Below, piece after piece: positions 6,484-14,028 of a DNA stretch of 22,465 bases (position 1 is its first letter; each line of letters starts with the position of its first letter). The notes beneath the pieces were generated by a model, which did no database searches, was not told the DNA's origin, and saw nothing but the letters and a program-made list of their open reading frames with translations. Location of the stretch: positions 1-22,465 of the forward strand of contig JAHBVH010000106.1 of NCBI GenBank assembly GCA_019637645.1, read 5' to 3'. The translations under genes and the position numbers were made by a program. Source of the stretch: Caldilineaceae bacterium (GTDB taxonomy: Bacteria; Chloroflexota; Anaerolineae; Caldilineales; Caldilineaceae).

Positions 6484-7803
6484 TTGGGCAACGAAAAACG
6501 ACTCGAACTCTTTCCGCGTTCCACGCAAGTCACTACCGATGGTAGCGCGCTGACCGTGGCGGGCTGTGATCTCAATGCGTTGGCAACGGCCTATGGGACA
6601 CCCCTCTATCTCTATGATCAAGCGACCATGGATAGCGCGGCTGCGGCCTATCGTCAGGCGTTAGCCCAGTACTATCCAGCCGCGGCGGGGGTGACCTATG
6701 CGGGGAAGGCTTTTTTGTGCACGGCTGTAGCCCAGTGGGTACAGCGCCAAGGCTTCTGGCTCGACTGTACCGGCGCTGGCGAACTGCATGTTGCGGCTGC
6801 CGCGGGGCTTCCGCACGCCCAGATTCTGGTCCATGGCGTCAATAAAAGTCCCGACGATCTCATCGCAGCAGTCGCCCAAGCCGGTGTGCTCGTGGTGGAT
6901 AATTTGCCCGAGCTGCATCGCCTCATTCCCCTCCTGCAGGCGGGGACAATACCCCCTGCCTTGTGGATTCGGGTGCGGCCTGGCGTGGCGGTTGACACCC
7001 ATGCCTATCGCCAAACTGGACAAGAGGATAGCAAATTTGGTATGGGAATCGCCGAGGCTGCCCAGGCTCTCGCCCTCTGTCAACAAGCCAAGCTGACGGT
7101 CACTGGGCTACATTTTCACCAAGGTTCACATTTCCATGATCCCGAGCCGATTGCGCCAGCCCTGGATACTGTATTGGATCTGATCGTTGCCTTGCGTGAC
7201 CAGTTAGGCTGGACGCCCCAAGTGCTCTGTCCTGGGGGCGGGTGGGGCGTGGCCTACCACGAAGCGGATCTGCCGCATCCGACCATTGGCGCGTATGTCC
7301 ACTTTGTCGCCCGTTATTTGGCTGCTGGTTGTGCGGCGCGGCAGCTACCCTTACCCCGACTGCAATTGGAGCCAGGCCGTAGTCTTGTCGCCCAAGCGGG
7401 TGTTGCCCTCTACCGGGTCGGCGCGATCAAGACGACCGCGGCGCGGCGTTGGCTGATGATCGATGGCGGGTTGGCCGATAATCCGCGCCCGGCGCTCTAT
7501 GGTGCGCGCTACTCGGCGCTGCCGGTGCAGTCGCCTTTGCGGCCAAACGCGGGCGCGACTTGGTTTGCTGGGCCTTTTTGTGAGAGTGGCGATATTTTGA
7601 TCGAGGATCTGCCTATGCCTGCCGTGGCCGCGGGGGAGTTGGTGGCTGTGCCTGTGGCCGGGGCCTATCAACTTGCCATGGGCAGCAATTATAATGGCGC
7701 GTGTAAGCCCGCCGTGCTCTGGCTCAACGATGGTGAGGCCCGCCTCATTCGGCGGCGGGAAACGGTGGCCGACTTAGTGGCACGCGATCTGCCGCTCTTT
7801 TAG
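6484..7803 (+). CDS. lysA: Diaminopimelate decarboxylase
   Basis: This fold-type III PLP enzyme converts meso-diaminopimelate to L-lysine plus CO2, the last step of lysine synthesis. It has 439 residues, the usual size. Motifs seen: the PLP lysine in VTYAGKAF (K75), the HFHQGS block (210-215) that holds the cofactor phosphate, CPGGGWG (249-255), EPGRSLV (296-302) and the dimer-interface CESGD (366-370) that supplies the catalytic Cys to the neighbouring subunit. The order and spacing fit LysA better than carboxynorspermidine or ornithine decarboxylases. The start is TTG 6484, supported by GAAGGAG 10 nt upstream; no in-frame ATG fits before the first conserved residues. It follows an EamA transporter by 35 nt. 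There is no room for a lysine riboswitch in that gap. Confidence 0.95.
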   Translation: MGNEKRLELFPRSTQVTTDGSALTVAGCDLNALATAYGTPLYLYDQATMDSAAAAYRQALAQYYPAAAGVTYAGKAFLCTAVAQWVQRQGFWLDCTGAGELHVAAAAGLPHAQILVHGVNKSPDDLIAAVAQAGVLVVDNLPELHRLIPLLQAGTIPPALWIRVRPGVAVDTHAYRQTGQEDSKFGMGIAEAAQALALCQQAKLTVTGLHFHQGSHFHDPEPIAPALDTVLDLIVALRDQLGWTPQVLCPGGGWGVAYHEADLPHPTIGAYVHFVARYLAAGCAARQLPLPRLQLEPGRSLVAQAGVALYRVGAIKTTAARRWLMIDGGLADNPRPALYGARYSALPVQSPLRPNAGATWFAGPFCESGDILIEDLPMPAVAAGELVAVPVAGAYQLAMGSNYNGACKPAVLWLNDGEARLIRRRETVADLVARDLPLF

Positions 7804-7866
7804 CGAAGTGCGTAACGCCTAAGGGTATGGATAGAACGCGGATTTTGTTTCCCCGCACACACGAAG

Positions 7867-7905
7867 AGCAAAGCGGCGCAGTCACTGTGACTGCGCCGCT
7901 TTGCT
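7867..7905. terminator. 39-bp near-perfect palindrome between convergent genes
   Basis: The segment starts AGCAAAGCGGCGCAGTCAC, has one central T (7886), and then its exact reverse complement. As RNA it gives a 17-bp stem with a 5-nt loop. It lies between lysA and the minus-strand methyltransferase, so a bidirectional terminator is the likely role. T-tracts are only three bases long inside the stem ends. Confidence 0.65.
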
Positions 7906-7919
7906 GCATTCGGTTTCGG

Positions 7920-8555
7920 CTAGGGTTGATAACGACCAAAGAGCTGCCAGTGGTATTTGCCAGGGCCGTACTGCTCGACATCTTCGCAGCGGGTGAGGGT
8001 GAAGTGTTGCAAGGCGTGGCGGGCGCTGGCTTCATCAAAATAGTGATGGGGATGGCTGGCTTCCCCTTCACCGGGAATGATAAAGATGTTCGGCTCGATC
8101 TCGGTGCCGCGGCCATAGCGGTGGTGGCGGGTGGAAAGCAGGGTGCCGGTCAAGTAGCCGCCCGGTTTCAGCACCCGTTCCATTTCACGGATGGTCTGTT
8201 GAACATAGGCGGCTGTGCCATGATAGATCACATTCCAGGTGACGATGGCATCAAAAAAATCGTCATCATAGGGCAAGGTTGCCATATCACCGGTGGTCAG
8301 CTGGATGCTGACCCCCTCACGCGCTGCCCAACTTTGGGCATAGGCGAGGCCGTTTTCGCTGGCATCAATCCCATAGACGGCAAAGCCCGCTTGGGCTAGC
8401 AATACGGCATGACGGCCTACCCCAAAGCCAAGATCAAGAACGCGGTGGACCCCAGCGGCTTGAAGATGGGGGATCTGCTCTACAACAAAGGGATCGGGCG
8501 TGAGCCAATCTTGCCGACCGGCTTCGCTGTTCCATGCTTGGTTCCAGGCTTCCAT
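7920..8555 (-). CDS. Class I SAM-dependent methyltransferase
   Basis: The protein has 211 residues from ATG 8555, chosen because AGGAGG lies 8 nt upstream; an in-frame ATG at 8591 has no such site. The Rossmann-fold motifs are clear: motif I VLDLGFGVGRHA, an acidic strand end VYGIDAS for the ribose hydroxyls, LTTGDMATLPYDDDFFDAIV around motif II, and LKPGGYLTGTL for motif III. This order is that of Methyltransf_11/25 small-molecule methyltransferases of the UbiE type. The N-terminal part (EAWNQAWNSEAGRQDWLTPD) and the His-rich SHPHHYFDEAS segment may form the substrate cap. The substrate is unknown. It lies downstream of the LysM protein gene on the same strand, separated by a hairpin, and is probably expressed on its own. 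Confidence 0.88.
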   Translation of the reverse strand: MEAWNQAWNSEAGRQDWLTPDPFVVEQIPHLQAAGVHRVLDLGFGVGRHAVLLAQAGFAVYGIDASENGLAYAQSWAAREGVSIQLTTGDMATLPYDDDFFDAIVTWNVIYHGTAAYVQQTIREMERVLKPGGYLTGTLLSTRHHRYGRGTEIEPNIFIIPGEGEASHPHHYFDEASARHALQHFTLTRCEDVEQYGPGKYHWQLFGRYQP

Positions 8556-8599
8556 GGTGACAACCTCCTGATGGGTATAAGCGCTACGCACTTCCTAAC

Positions 8600-8625
8600 C
8601 TGACCGGTTTGGCAAAACCGGTCAG
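8600..8625. terminator. Hairpin with ACCGGTTT/AAACCGGT stem
   Basis: CTGACCGGTTT (8600-8610) and AAACCGGTCAG (8615-8625) are perfect complements around GGCA. It sits 26 nt beyond the end of the minus-strand LysM gene and 45 nt before the methyltransferase start. It may stop the LysM transcript. The same stem core recurs elsewhere in the window (11557-11596, and partly at 11641 and 16791-16835). Confidence 0.6.
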
Positions 8626-8651
8626 CTCTTTCGGTCACGTTTTAGAAACCG

Positions 8652-9773
8652 CTAGGGGCATTCTGTGCTACCCGCCGGATAGAGCGTAACGGGATAGCGC
8701 GTGCGGTCCACCAGCCCTTCACCGCTGGCCGCTTCCTCATAGGCCCCGACTAAGACTGGTTGTGCGGTGGTAACGTCGGGCTCCAGCGTCGTCAAAAATT
8801 CGGCGTACACCCCCAAATTGCCCCCCATGGCATTGCTCTGCCCCATGACGGCTCCAGCCCGATCCGCCAGTTCAACAACCAGGCTGGCTTCAAAGGTATT
8901 GGAGTACCCGGCCGCGATGATCGGTGAGCAAACAGCCTTGCCCGGCGTCAAATTGGTTAGATCGATGACCCGCTGACCAGGGAGCAGCTTCAGTGGTATC
9001 GTCACCACATTGATCTCACTACCATTGCGGGCGCTCGTCTCAAAGACGGCGAGCGTACCAGTAACGGGCTCGGTGACCGTAAAGCGGAGATAGCTGTGGA
9101 AGAAGGCAAAGCCATCCACCGAACCGCCAATGGTGCTTCGTTCGGCCAGGATATTGCCTTCGGCATCGCTCAACCGTAAATTGACATTGCCTTCAAAGGT
9201 CTGCGAAAAGCCGATGACCTCAAGCGGGCTATGGTAAAGACCTTCCCCAACTGGCGAGAAGAGTTCGATGGGTTGCTCTGGTGCAGTCCAAACAACGTCG
9301 GTGACGGTTCCTGTGGTGGTCGCCACGGGTGTCACGGTGACAGGCACCGTGGTGGTCACCGTTGTGGTTACTTCGGGTGTCACTTCCGGCGTTGCTTCAG
9401 CGGTGGGGGTTACAGTGGCCGTGGCGGTGATCGCGGCGGTGGGGGTCGGGCTGGCCGTGGCATCGGGTACCGTACTGCCTGGGGTTGGTGTCGCTTCCGC
9501 GGTGGCTTCTCGGAGTATGAGCGTCTGCCCTGGATAGATGTAGTCGGGATTGGCAAGGTTGTTCAGGCGTAATAAAGTCGATACGGTTGTATCAAAGCGC
9601 CGGGCAATGGAACTCAGGGTGTCGCCACTCTGGATGACATAGGTTGTTGGCTCTGTCGTGGTGCTCTGCCGGTTCTCGGCTGCGAAGAGGGGTTGCCAGA
9701 GCAGCCAACTCGCTAGACAGAGGGTGAAGAGGAGCGCAACGCCCAGGGGTCTCACTTTGGCAAATGTAGACAT
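8652..9773 (-). CDS. Secreted LysM protein with two Gmad2-like domains
   Basis: The protein has 373 residues from ATG 9773, with AAGGAG 5 nt upstream; a longer in-frame start at 9857 would bury the signal peptide. Residues 1-32 form a Sec signal (positive start, hydrophobic core ALLFTLCLASWLLW, A-A end). Residues 44-88 are one LysM repeat (TYVIQSGDTLSSIARRF ... YIYPGQTLIL), which binds glycan chains such as peptidoglycan. Residues about 90-160 are a Thr/Pro/Ala/Val-rich linker of low complexity. Then come two copies of a beta-sandwich of the Gmad2 type (about 168-265 and 272-370), each with a (C)SP...G-(F/Y)SNTFE or GFSQTFEG-like opening. Gmad2 is an Ig-like domain known from spore-germination and other envelope proteins. 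The protein is probably held on the cell wall outside the membrane. No catalytic domain is visible. Confidence 0.88.
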   Translation of the reverse strand: MSTFAKVRPLGVALLFTLCLASWLLWQPLFAAENRQSTTTEPTTYVIQSGDTLSSIARRFDTTVSTLLRLNNLANPDYIYPGQTLILREATAEATPTPGSTVPDATASPTPTAAITATATVTPTAEATPEVTPEVTTTVTTTVPVTVTPVATTTGTVTDVVWTAPEQPIELFSPVGEGLYHSPLEVIGFSQTFEGNVNLRLSDAEGNILAERSTIGGSVDGFAFFHSYLRFTVTEPVTGTLAVFETSARNGSEINVVTIPLKLLPGQRVIDLTNLTPGKAVCSPIIAAGYSNTFEASLVVELADRAGAVMGQSNAMGGNLGVYAEFLTTLEPDVTTAQPVLVGAYEEAASGEGLVDRTRYPVTLYPAGSTECP

Positions 9774-10295
9774 ACAATCTCCTTCTGGATGTAAGCAGGA
9801 ATAGGCTGAGGCACAGTAATAAGGGGCTCGGTGCAAGGAAGCCGCAGCGCGGCACAACGCCCCGCGCGTGCGATCCTAATCCCTGTGCACCCCTCGATTG
9901 CTCTCAATGCTCGTACTTGGTTCAGCCTGGCACTCTCTTCCCAAGGAACGGGTCATTGGATGAAATGCACCTATCGCCCAGTGTATCACTGCAAAGCTTG
10001 TTTGGAACAACTGTCGCCTATAGTATAACATGTGAAAAAGGATTGAACGCTACTAAGTGCAGGCAAAAGTACACTTTGCGTTATCCTGGGCGTTATCCTG
10101 GGCGTTATCCTGGGCGTTATCCTGGGCGTTATCCTGGGCGTTATCCTGGCAAAGCATGAATGATCAAAATCGATACAAAACTTATTAGGGCGTGTGTGCG
10201 TGCTGCATTCCTCGGCTGGCTAAGGTGCGGCCTACAGACACCGCTGATGAGCATTATTTTCCGCAAAGAATGGTAAGCAAGAACGGAGTGGTTCT
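9774..10295. other. Divergent intergenic region between the LysM gene and lhgO
   Basis: I see no convincing gene here. It holds a promoter-like pair on the plus strand (TTGGAA 10002-10007, TATAAC 10024-10029, spacing 16), a TATACT box on the opposite strand at nearly the same place (10023-10028), and the six-copy 12-bp repeat at 10079-10150. An 80-codon frame crossing the repeat (9917-10159) lacks gene character. Confidence 0.4.
10079..10150. repeat. Minisatellite: 12-bp unit repeated six times
   Basis: The unit CGTTATCCTGGG occurs six times in perfect tandem, with only the last base of the last copy changed (G to C). The 12-bp period keeps any reading frame open. It lies 146 nt upstream of lhgO. 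The near-total identity of the copies suggests recent expansion or slippage. Confidence 0.95.
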
Positions 10296-11513
10296 ATGAG
10301 TTCATCACTGTACGATGTTGCAGTCATTGGCGGTGGGGTTGTGGGTTTGGCAACGGCCATGGCATTGACCAAACGGCATTCTATGCTGAGTTTAATTGTG
10401 ATTGAAGCAGAAGACAAACTCGCCAAACACCAAACCGGAAATAACAGTGGTGTCATTCACTCTGGGTTGTATTACAAACCAGGGTCGTTGAAAGCGCGTA
10501 ATTGTGTCGCGGGCCGCGAAGCGCTCTATGCCTTTTGTGCCGAACACAACATTGCCCATGATCGCTGTGGCAAATTGGTCGTCGCGACCTTGCCCGAAGA
10601 ATTGCCGCGCCTGGAAAAGCTAGAAGAGCGCGGGCAGGCCAATGGGCTCCAGGGCATACGCCGCTTGCGGGCTGAAGAGCTGCAGGAGTATGAACCCCAC
10701 GTGGCTGGCTTGGCTGGCTTGCATGTGCCACAGACGGGCATTGTGGATTATGTGCAAGTGGCGAATACCTATGCCAAGCTCATTGAACAGGCGGGGGGTG
10801 TCATCAAAACCAATACGCGGCTGACGGGCTTTCGCCGTGAGCCCAATGAGTTACGTCTCACGACGACGCAAGGCGAGATTCGCTGTCGTAACCTGATCAA
10901 CTGTGGCGGTTTACAGTCCGATCGTGTGGCGCGCCTTTGTGGGATCGACCCAAAATTGAAGATTGTTCCTTTCCGGGGTGAATATTACGAATTGATCCCT
11001 GCCAAAGAGTTCCTGGTGAAAGATCTGATCTATCCTGTCCCCGATCCCGCTTTCCCCTTTTTGGGTGTTCATTTCACGCGTATGATCCACGGTGGCGTGG
11101 AAGCGGGGCCGAATGCAGTACTGGCTTTTAAGCGTGAAGGCTATACTCGTTCGAGTTTCCGGCTGGGCGACGCGGTGGAAATGGCCGCCTACACTGGCTT
11201 TTGGCAGATGGCGCGTAAACACTGGCGTATGGGGATGGGCGAATTTTATCGTTCGTATAGCAAGGCCGCTTTTGTCAAGGCGCTCCAGCGGTTGCTGCCA
11301 GAACTGACCGAGGCCGATGTCCATCCGGCGGGCGCGGGTGTCCGCGCCCAGGCATTAGAGCCAAACGGTGCCTTGGTCGACGATTTTCGGATTGCCGAAG
11401 GTGAACATATGGTGCATGTTCTCAATGCGCCGTCGCCAGCGGCCACGGCCTCGATCAGCATTGGCCAATCGATTGCCGAGATGGCCGAAAAGAATTTCCG
11501 TCTGCAAAAATAA
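10296..11513 (+). CDS. lhgO: L-2-hydroxyglutarate oxidase/dehydrogenase
   Basis: This flavoprotein of the DAO superfamily (LhgO/YgaF/L2HGDH) oxidises L-2-hydroxyglutarate to 2-oxoglutarate, passing electrons to oxygen or the quinone pool, usually at the inner face of the membrane. It has 405 residues, the family size. Residues 6-27 give the FAD Rossmann motif (VAVIGGGVVGLATAMALTKR) and are followed by the family mark HQTGNNSGVIHSGLYYKPGS near 46-65. Further marks are LINCGGLQSDRVARLCG, PFRGEYYEL, YPVPDPAFPFLGVHFTRMI with GGVEAGPNAV, and the C-terminal FAD segment NAPSPAATASISIGQ. The start ATG has CGGAG 8 nt upstream. It stands alone between the minisatellite and a nested inverted repeat. A general DAO-family oxidase is the only alternative. 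Confidence 0.94.
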   Translation: MSSSLYDVAVIGGGVVGLATAMALTKRHSMLSLIVIEAEDKLAKHQTGNNSGVIHSGLYYKPGSLKARNCVAGREALYAFCAEHNIAHDRCGKLVVATLPEELPRLEKLEERGQANGLQGIRRLRAEELQEYEPHVAGLAGLHVPQTGIVDYVQVANTYAKLIEQAGGVIKTNTRLTGFRREPNELRLTTTQGEIRCRNLINCGGLQSDRVARLCGIDPKLKIVPFRGEYYELIPAKEFLVKDLIYPVPDPAFPFLGVHFTRMIHGGVEAGPNAVLAFKREGYTRSSFRLGDAVEMAAYTGFWQMARKHWRMGMGEFYRSYSKAAFVKALQRLLPELTEADVHPAGAGVRAQALEPNGALVDDFRIAEGEHMVHVLNAPSPAATASISIGQSIAEMAEKNFRLQK

Positions 11514-11514
11514 G

Positions 11515-11630
11515 GAGTTTGTTTTGCAAAGGACTGACGCCGTTGGTTGGTACGACCAGAGAGCGGACCGGTTTTGAAAAACCGGTCCGCTCTCTGACCA
11601 AGTACGTAACTTCTATTGTAAAACAAACTC
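11515..11630. repeat. Nested inverted-repeat element, MITE-like
   Basis: Outer arms GAGTTTGTTTTGCAA (11515-11529) and TTGTAAAACAAACTC (11616-11630) match at 14 of 15 positions. Inside lies a 40-nt palindrome (11557-11596) with perfect 19-bp arms of type CAGAGAGCGGACCGGTTTT around GA. The element begins 2 nt after the lhgO stop. It could be a small non-autonomous mobile element or a large terminator structure. Its inner core shares ACCGGTTTT with the hairpin at 8600. Confidence 0.65.
11557..11596. terminator. 19-bp perfect hairpin downstream of lhgO
   Basis: Perfect 19-bp arms ending in CCGGTTTT/AAAACCGG with a 2-nt centre. On either strand the stem contains a TTTT run in its upper part rather than after it, so termination would be non-classical. 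It lies 44 nt after the lhgO stop. Confidence 0.5.
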
Positions 11631-11770
11631 TTAACAAAAAGGACCGGTTTCCCTTAACAAGCGTCACGTAGAATCGGTATTGTCACACCATTTGTGGGGA
11701 GCCAAATGCGTTGTGGCACGCCATACTCTCTTCCTCTGGTTCTTCCTCTAGACGCAAACATGCGGTTCCT

Positions 11771-11805
11771 GAAACACGGCTACGTCCACAGCGTAGCCGT
11801 GTTTC
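11771..11805. terminator. Bidirectional terminator between lhgO and the epimerase gene
   Basis: GAAACACGGCTACG (11771-11784) pairs perfectly with CGTAGCCGTGTTTC (11792-11805) around TCCACAG. The plus strand continues TTTGTG. It sits 29 nt beyond the end of the minus-strand gene, suited to stop transcripts from both sides. Confidence 0.75.
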
Positions 11806-11833
11806 TTTGTGTGTGCTAGCGGCCACCTAGCGC

Positions 11834-13273
11834 TTATTCGGCAAAGGGTTCCAAATGGCGGCGGAAGTGGGTCACTAAGACCGCTGCATAGTTGGCTTCA
11901 TTGGCCGCGAGCACAGCTTTGAGTTTGGTCCCATATTCATCGAGGGCCGAGCCAAAGGTAACATGCAGCAGTTGGCGGGCATCAAATTGATCGAGCAGGG
12001 CTGGCAATTCGGCGTCACTCAGTGCGTTGCTCTGCGGGACCTTTTCCTGCTGGCAATCGAGGAAGTAGCTTTTGCGATCTTTGGCAAAGCGTTCATGGCC
12101 CAAGGTGAGAATACGCCGGAAGAGCAGGGGATTGACTTGGGTAAGCACGCGCAGGGCCTCTAGGTAGCTTGTACCCGCCGTCTTGACATGGACCAAACCA
12201 CTGGCCTGACGGTGGACAATGCCATAGATGCTAAACTTGTCCGAGCCGGTGTGGATGCTCAGTTTGTAGCGCTGAAAGTGGCGCATAATGGCGACATGTT
12301 TGGTCAATTCGCGCTCGAACTCGGCGAGATCGCCGATGTAATCGACCCCTTTTTGGAATTTGCCCACAAAGCGAGGGGCCAAACTAACCACCGGCACCGC
12401 CTGTCGGAGCAATTCATTGGCGATGAAAAAGTGCTCATGGGCCGAGGTCGGCGTATCGGTTTCATCGACCGACATCTCTAGATCAAAGGGCCGATTGCCC
12501 ACTTGGCGTTTGATTGCCGCCGTAATGGTGAGCGTATGGGCAAGGGCGCGGCCATATTTACCCAAGGCCCGCAGCAGTGTCTCTTCGTCAAAAATAAGCG
12601 CTTGACCAGCCAGGGCAAAGGGTGTCGTGCAGTACCGATCTTGCAGGGTGGGGTAGTCGCTGCCTAAAACCGACCACGGTAATTGCTCCGCTTTTTGCCG
12701 CAGAACCTCTATGCTGTCTGTTTGGGCTGCGTTATCGACATGATCGCTGGGGTCGATGGTATAGAAGGTATAGCCCGCCGCGACGAAGGGGGCAACATGG
12801 GCCACTTCTTTGACGTGATCGGCGTCGGCACCCCAAGGTGTGCGCCAGTCAGTCTGAAAGACACCCCAGGCCGCGTCATCCATCACTTGTTGGGGTGTGC
12901 GGCCAATGCGGCTATTTTCGCGGACGGATTGTTGGGCATAGATCGGCGCAATGGCACCCCCAACGGCCCGCATGGCCGCCACATGGCCGGGTGTGGCCAG
13001 CCCAATGCGGTCGCCAAAGCCAAAAGAAGTCTGTTGACCAAGCGGCTGGGGTGTCAACCAGGGCAGGCGGCTGCGCAAAACAGCCAGGTTGTCGGCGTTC
13101 GGCAGGCAGTGTAAAGCACCGGCCTCGGCGCTGCCATGGAAGCCTTGGGTATTGCCCCGCACCACAAGCTGTTTTGTGTGGTTGGGCAAGGTTGTCAGGG
13201 TGTAGGTCGTTCCCGCTTCGGTCACAACGGCGGTGTGATTAGCTTGGGTAGTTGACATTTTTTCTTGGGACAT
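11834..13273 (-). CDS. uxaE: Tagaturonate epimerase family protein (UxaE-like)
   Basis: The protein has 479 residues from ATG 13273; another ATG five codons later (13258) is possible. The frame stays open upstream to 13513, but that part overlaps the divergent sulfotransferase gene and its leader. Family marks of UxaE, which interconverts D-tagaturonate and D-fructuronate in hexuronate breakdown, include SFGFGDRIGLATPGH, VFQTDWRTPWGADADHVK, FYTIDPSDHVDN, MSVDETDTPTSAHEHFFIAN, SLAPRFVGKFQKGVDYIGDL, KLSIHTGSDKFSIY and HVKTAGTSYLEALR. Several His/Asp/Glu in these blocks probably bind the catalytic metal, as in the characterised thermophile enzyme. No other hexuronate genes are nearby, so the physiological substrate may be another keto-uronate or sugar. 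The product is cytoplasmic, with no signal peptide. Confidence 0.85.
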   Translation of the reverse strand: MSQEKMSTTQANHTAVVTEAGTTYTLTTLPNHTKQLVVRGNTQGFHGSAEAGALHCLPNADNLAVLRSRLPWLTPQPLGQQTSFGFGDRIGLATPGHVAAMRAVGGAIAPIYAQQSVRENSRIGRTPQQVMDDAAWGVFQTDWRTPWGADADHVKEVAHVAPFVAAGYTFYTIDPSDHVDNAAQTDSIEVLRQKAEQLPWSVLGSDYPTLQDRYCTTPFALAGQALIFDEETLLRALGKYGRALAHTLTITAAIKRQVGNRPFDLEMSVDETDTPTSAHEHFFIANELLRQAVPVVSLAPRFVGKFQKGVDYIGDLAEFERELTKHVAIMRHFQRYKLSIHTGSDKFSIYGIVHRQASGLVHVKTAGTSYLEALRVLTQVNPLLFRRILTLGHERFAKDRKSYFLDCQQEKVPQSNALSDAELPALLDQFDARQLLHVTFGSALDEYGTKLKAVLAANEANYAAVLVTHFRRHLEPFAE

Positions 13274-13361
13274 GTTTAATTTCCAGAAACCTTTATACTT
13301 ACGCTGGCAGCATGCCTTGTCAGGGATGGGGTAATGTTGCCGTAGATAGGACAGATTTGGT

Positions 13362-13976
13362 ATGAAAGCGTGGTTCAAAAAGCTGTTGGGAGGAACCAAA
13401 CCGGAGCGCCCAGCTGTGACTGTTGTTTCGGGGCTACCGCGATCGGGCACTTCAATGATGATGCGCATGTTGGAGGCTGGTGGGCTACCGCCTTTGACCG
13501 ACAATCTGCGCACGGCTGATCTGGATAATCCCCAGGGCTACTATGAGTTTGAGCGGGTGAAGCAATTGAGCCGGGGAGATACGGCTTGGCTAGCCACGGC
13601 GCAAGGCCATGCCGTGAAGGTAATCTCGGCGTTGCTGCCCCATCTGCCGGATAGCTATAGCTATAATGTCATCTTTGTAGAACGGCACATGAATGAGATT
13701 TTGGCTTCCCAACGCAAAATGTTAGCCCATCGTCAGGAAGATACCAACGCCGTCGATGATACGCAAATGACCGCGTTATTTCAAAAACATCTCCAAGAGA
13801 CTCAGCAGTGGTTGGCTCAACAGCCGAACTTCCGTGTGCTCTATATCCACTACAGCGATCTATTGCGCGACCCCGCGACCCATGCTGCTCAGGTCAATCA
13901 ATTTCTCGGCGGCAAGCTGGCCGTCACCCCGATGGTTAGCATGATTGATCCGACCCTCTACCGTAACCGCGCGTAA
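13362..13976 (+). CDS. Sulfotransferase-like P-loop protein
   Basis: The protein has 204 residues. Residues 18-38 (AVTVVSGLPRSGTSMMMRML) hold the PAPS 5'-phosphosulfate-binding loop of the sulfotransferase family, with SGLPRSGTS in place of the Walker A motif. Later parts fit the family too: a helix with VIFVERHMNEILASQRKML in the region that carries the 3'-phosphate-binding Arg/Ser, and FRVLYIHYSDLLRDPATHA near the end. At about 200 residues it is shorter than most sulfotransferases. These enzymes move sulfate from PAPS to an alcohol, phenol, amine or sugar; the acceptor is unknown. It is transcribed divergently from the epimerase gene across an 88-nt gap and has a weak ribosome-binding site at ATG 13362. 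A non-catalytic P-loop homologue cannot be excluded. Confidence 0.82.
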   Translation: MKAWFKKLLGGTKPERPAVTVVSGLPRSGTSMMMRMLEAGGLPPLTDNLRTADLDNPQGYYEFERVKQLSRGDTAWLATAQGHAVKVISALLPHLPDSYSYNVIFVERHMNEILASQRKMLAHRQEDTNAVDDTQMTALFQKHLQETQQWLAQQPNFRVLYIHYSDLLRDPATHAAQVNQFLGGKLAVTPMVSMIDPTLYRNRA

Positions 13977-13993
13977 CTACCAGTTGCATAAAA

Positions 13994-14022
13994 ACCTGGC
14001 AGGTTTGTCAAACCTGCCAGGT
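13994..14022. terminator. ACCTGGCAGGTTT hairpin between convergent genes
   Basis: ACCTGGCAGGTTT (13994-14006) and AAACCTGCCAGGT (14010-14022) are perfect complements around GTC. It lies between the sulfotransferase (ends 13976) and lgt (ends 14029). The sequence is, to my knowledge, of a type repeated in many Chloroflexota genomes, and here it probably serves as a two-way terminator. Confidence 0.65.
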
Positions 14023-14028
14023 CTGGCG

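Larger units (their letters stand above)
11514..11833. other. Gap rich in inverted repeats between convergent genes
   Basis: There is no gene. The gap holds a nested inverted-repeat element (11515-11630), an isolated half-site GGACCGGTTT (11641-11650) and a terminator hairpin (11771-11805). Confidence 0.6.

Noticed and set aside
9268..9537. Plus-strand Val/Thr-rich frame opposite the LysM gene.
   Set aside because: It is the antisense shadow of the repetitive Thr-rich linker.
9917..10159. 80-codon plus frame with RYPG repeats.
   Set aside because: The repeat peptide comes from the 12-bp minisatellite; no ribosome-binding site, and the upstream part looks random.
13274..13513. 80-residue N-terminal extension of the epimerase.
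   Set aside because: It overlaps the start of the divergent sulfotransferase gene and has no family similarity; the first conserved residues follow ATG 13273.
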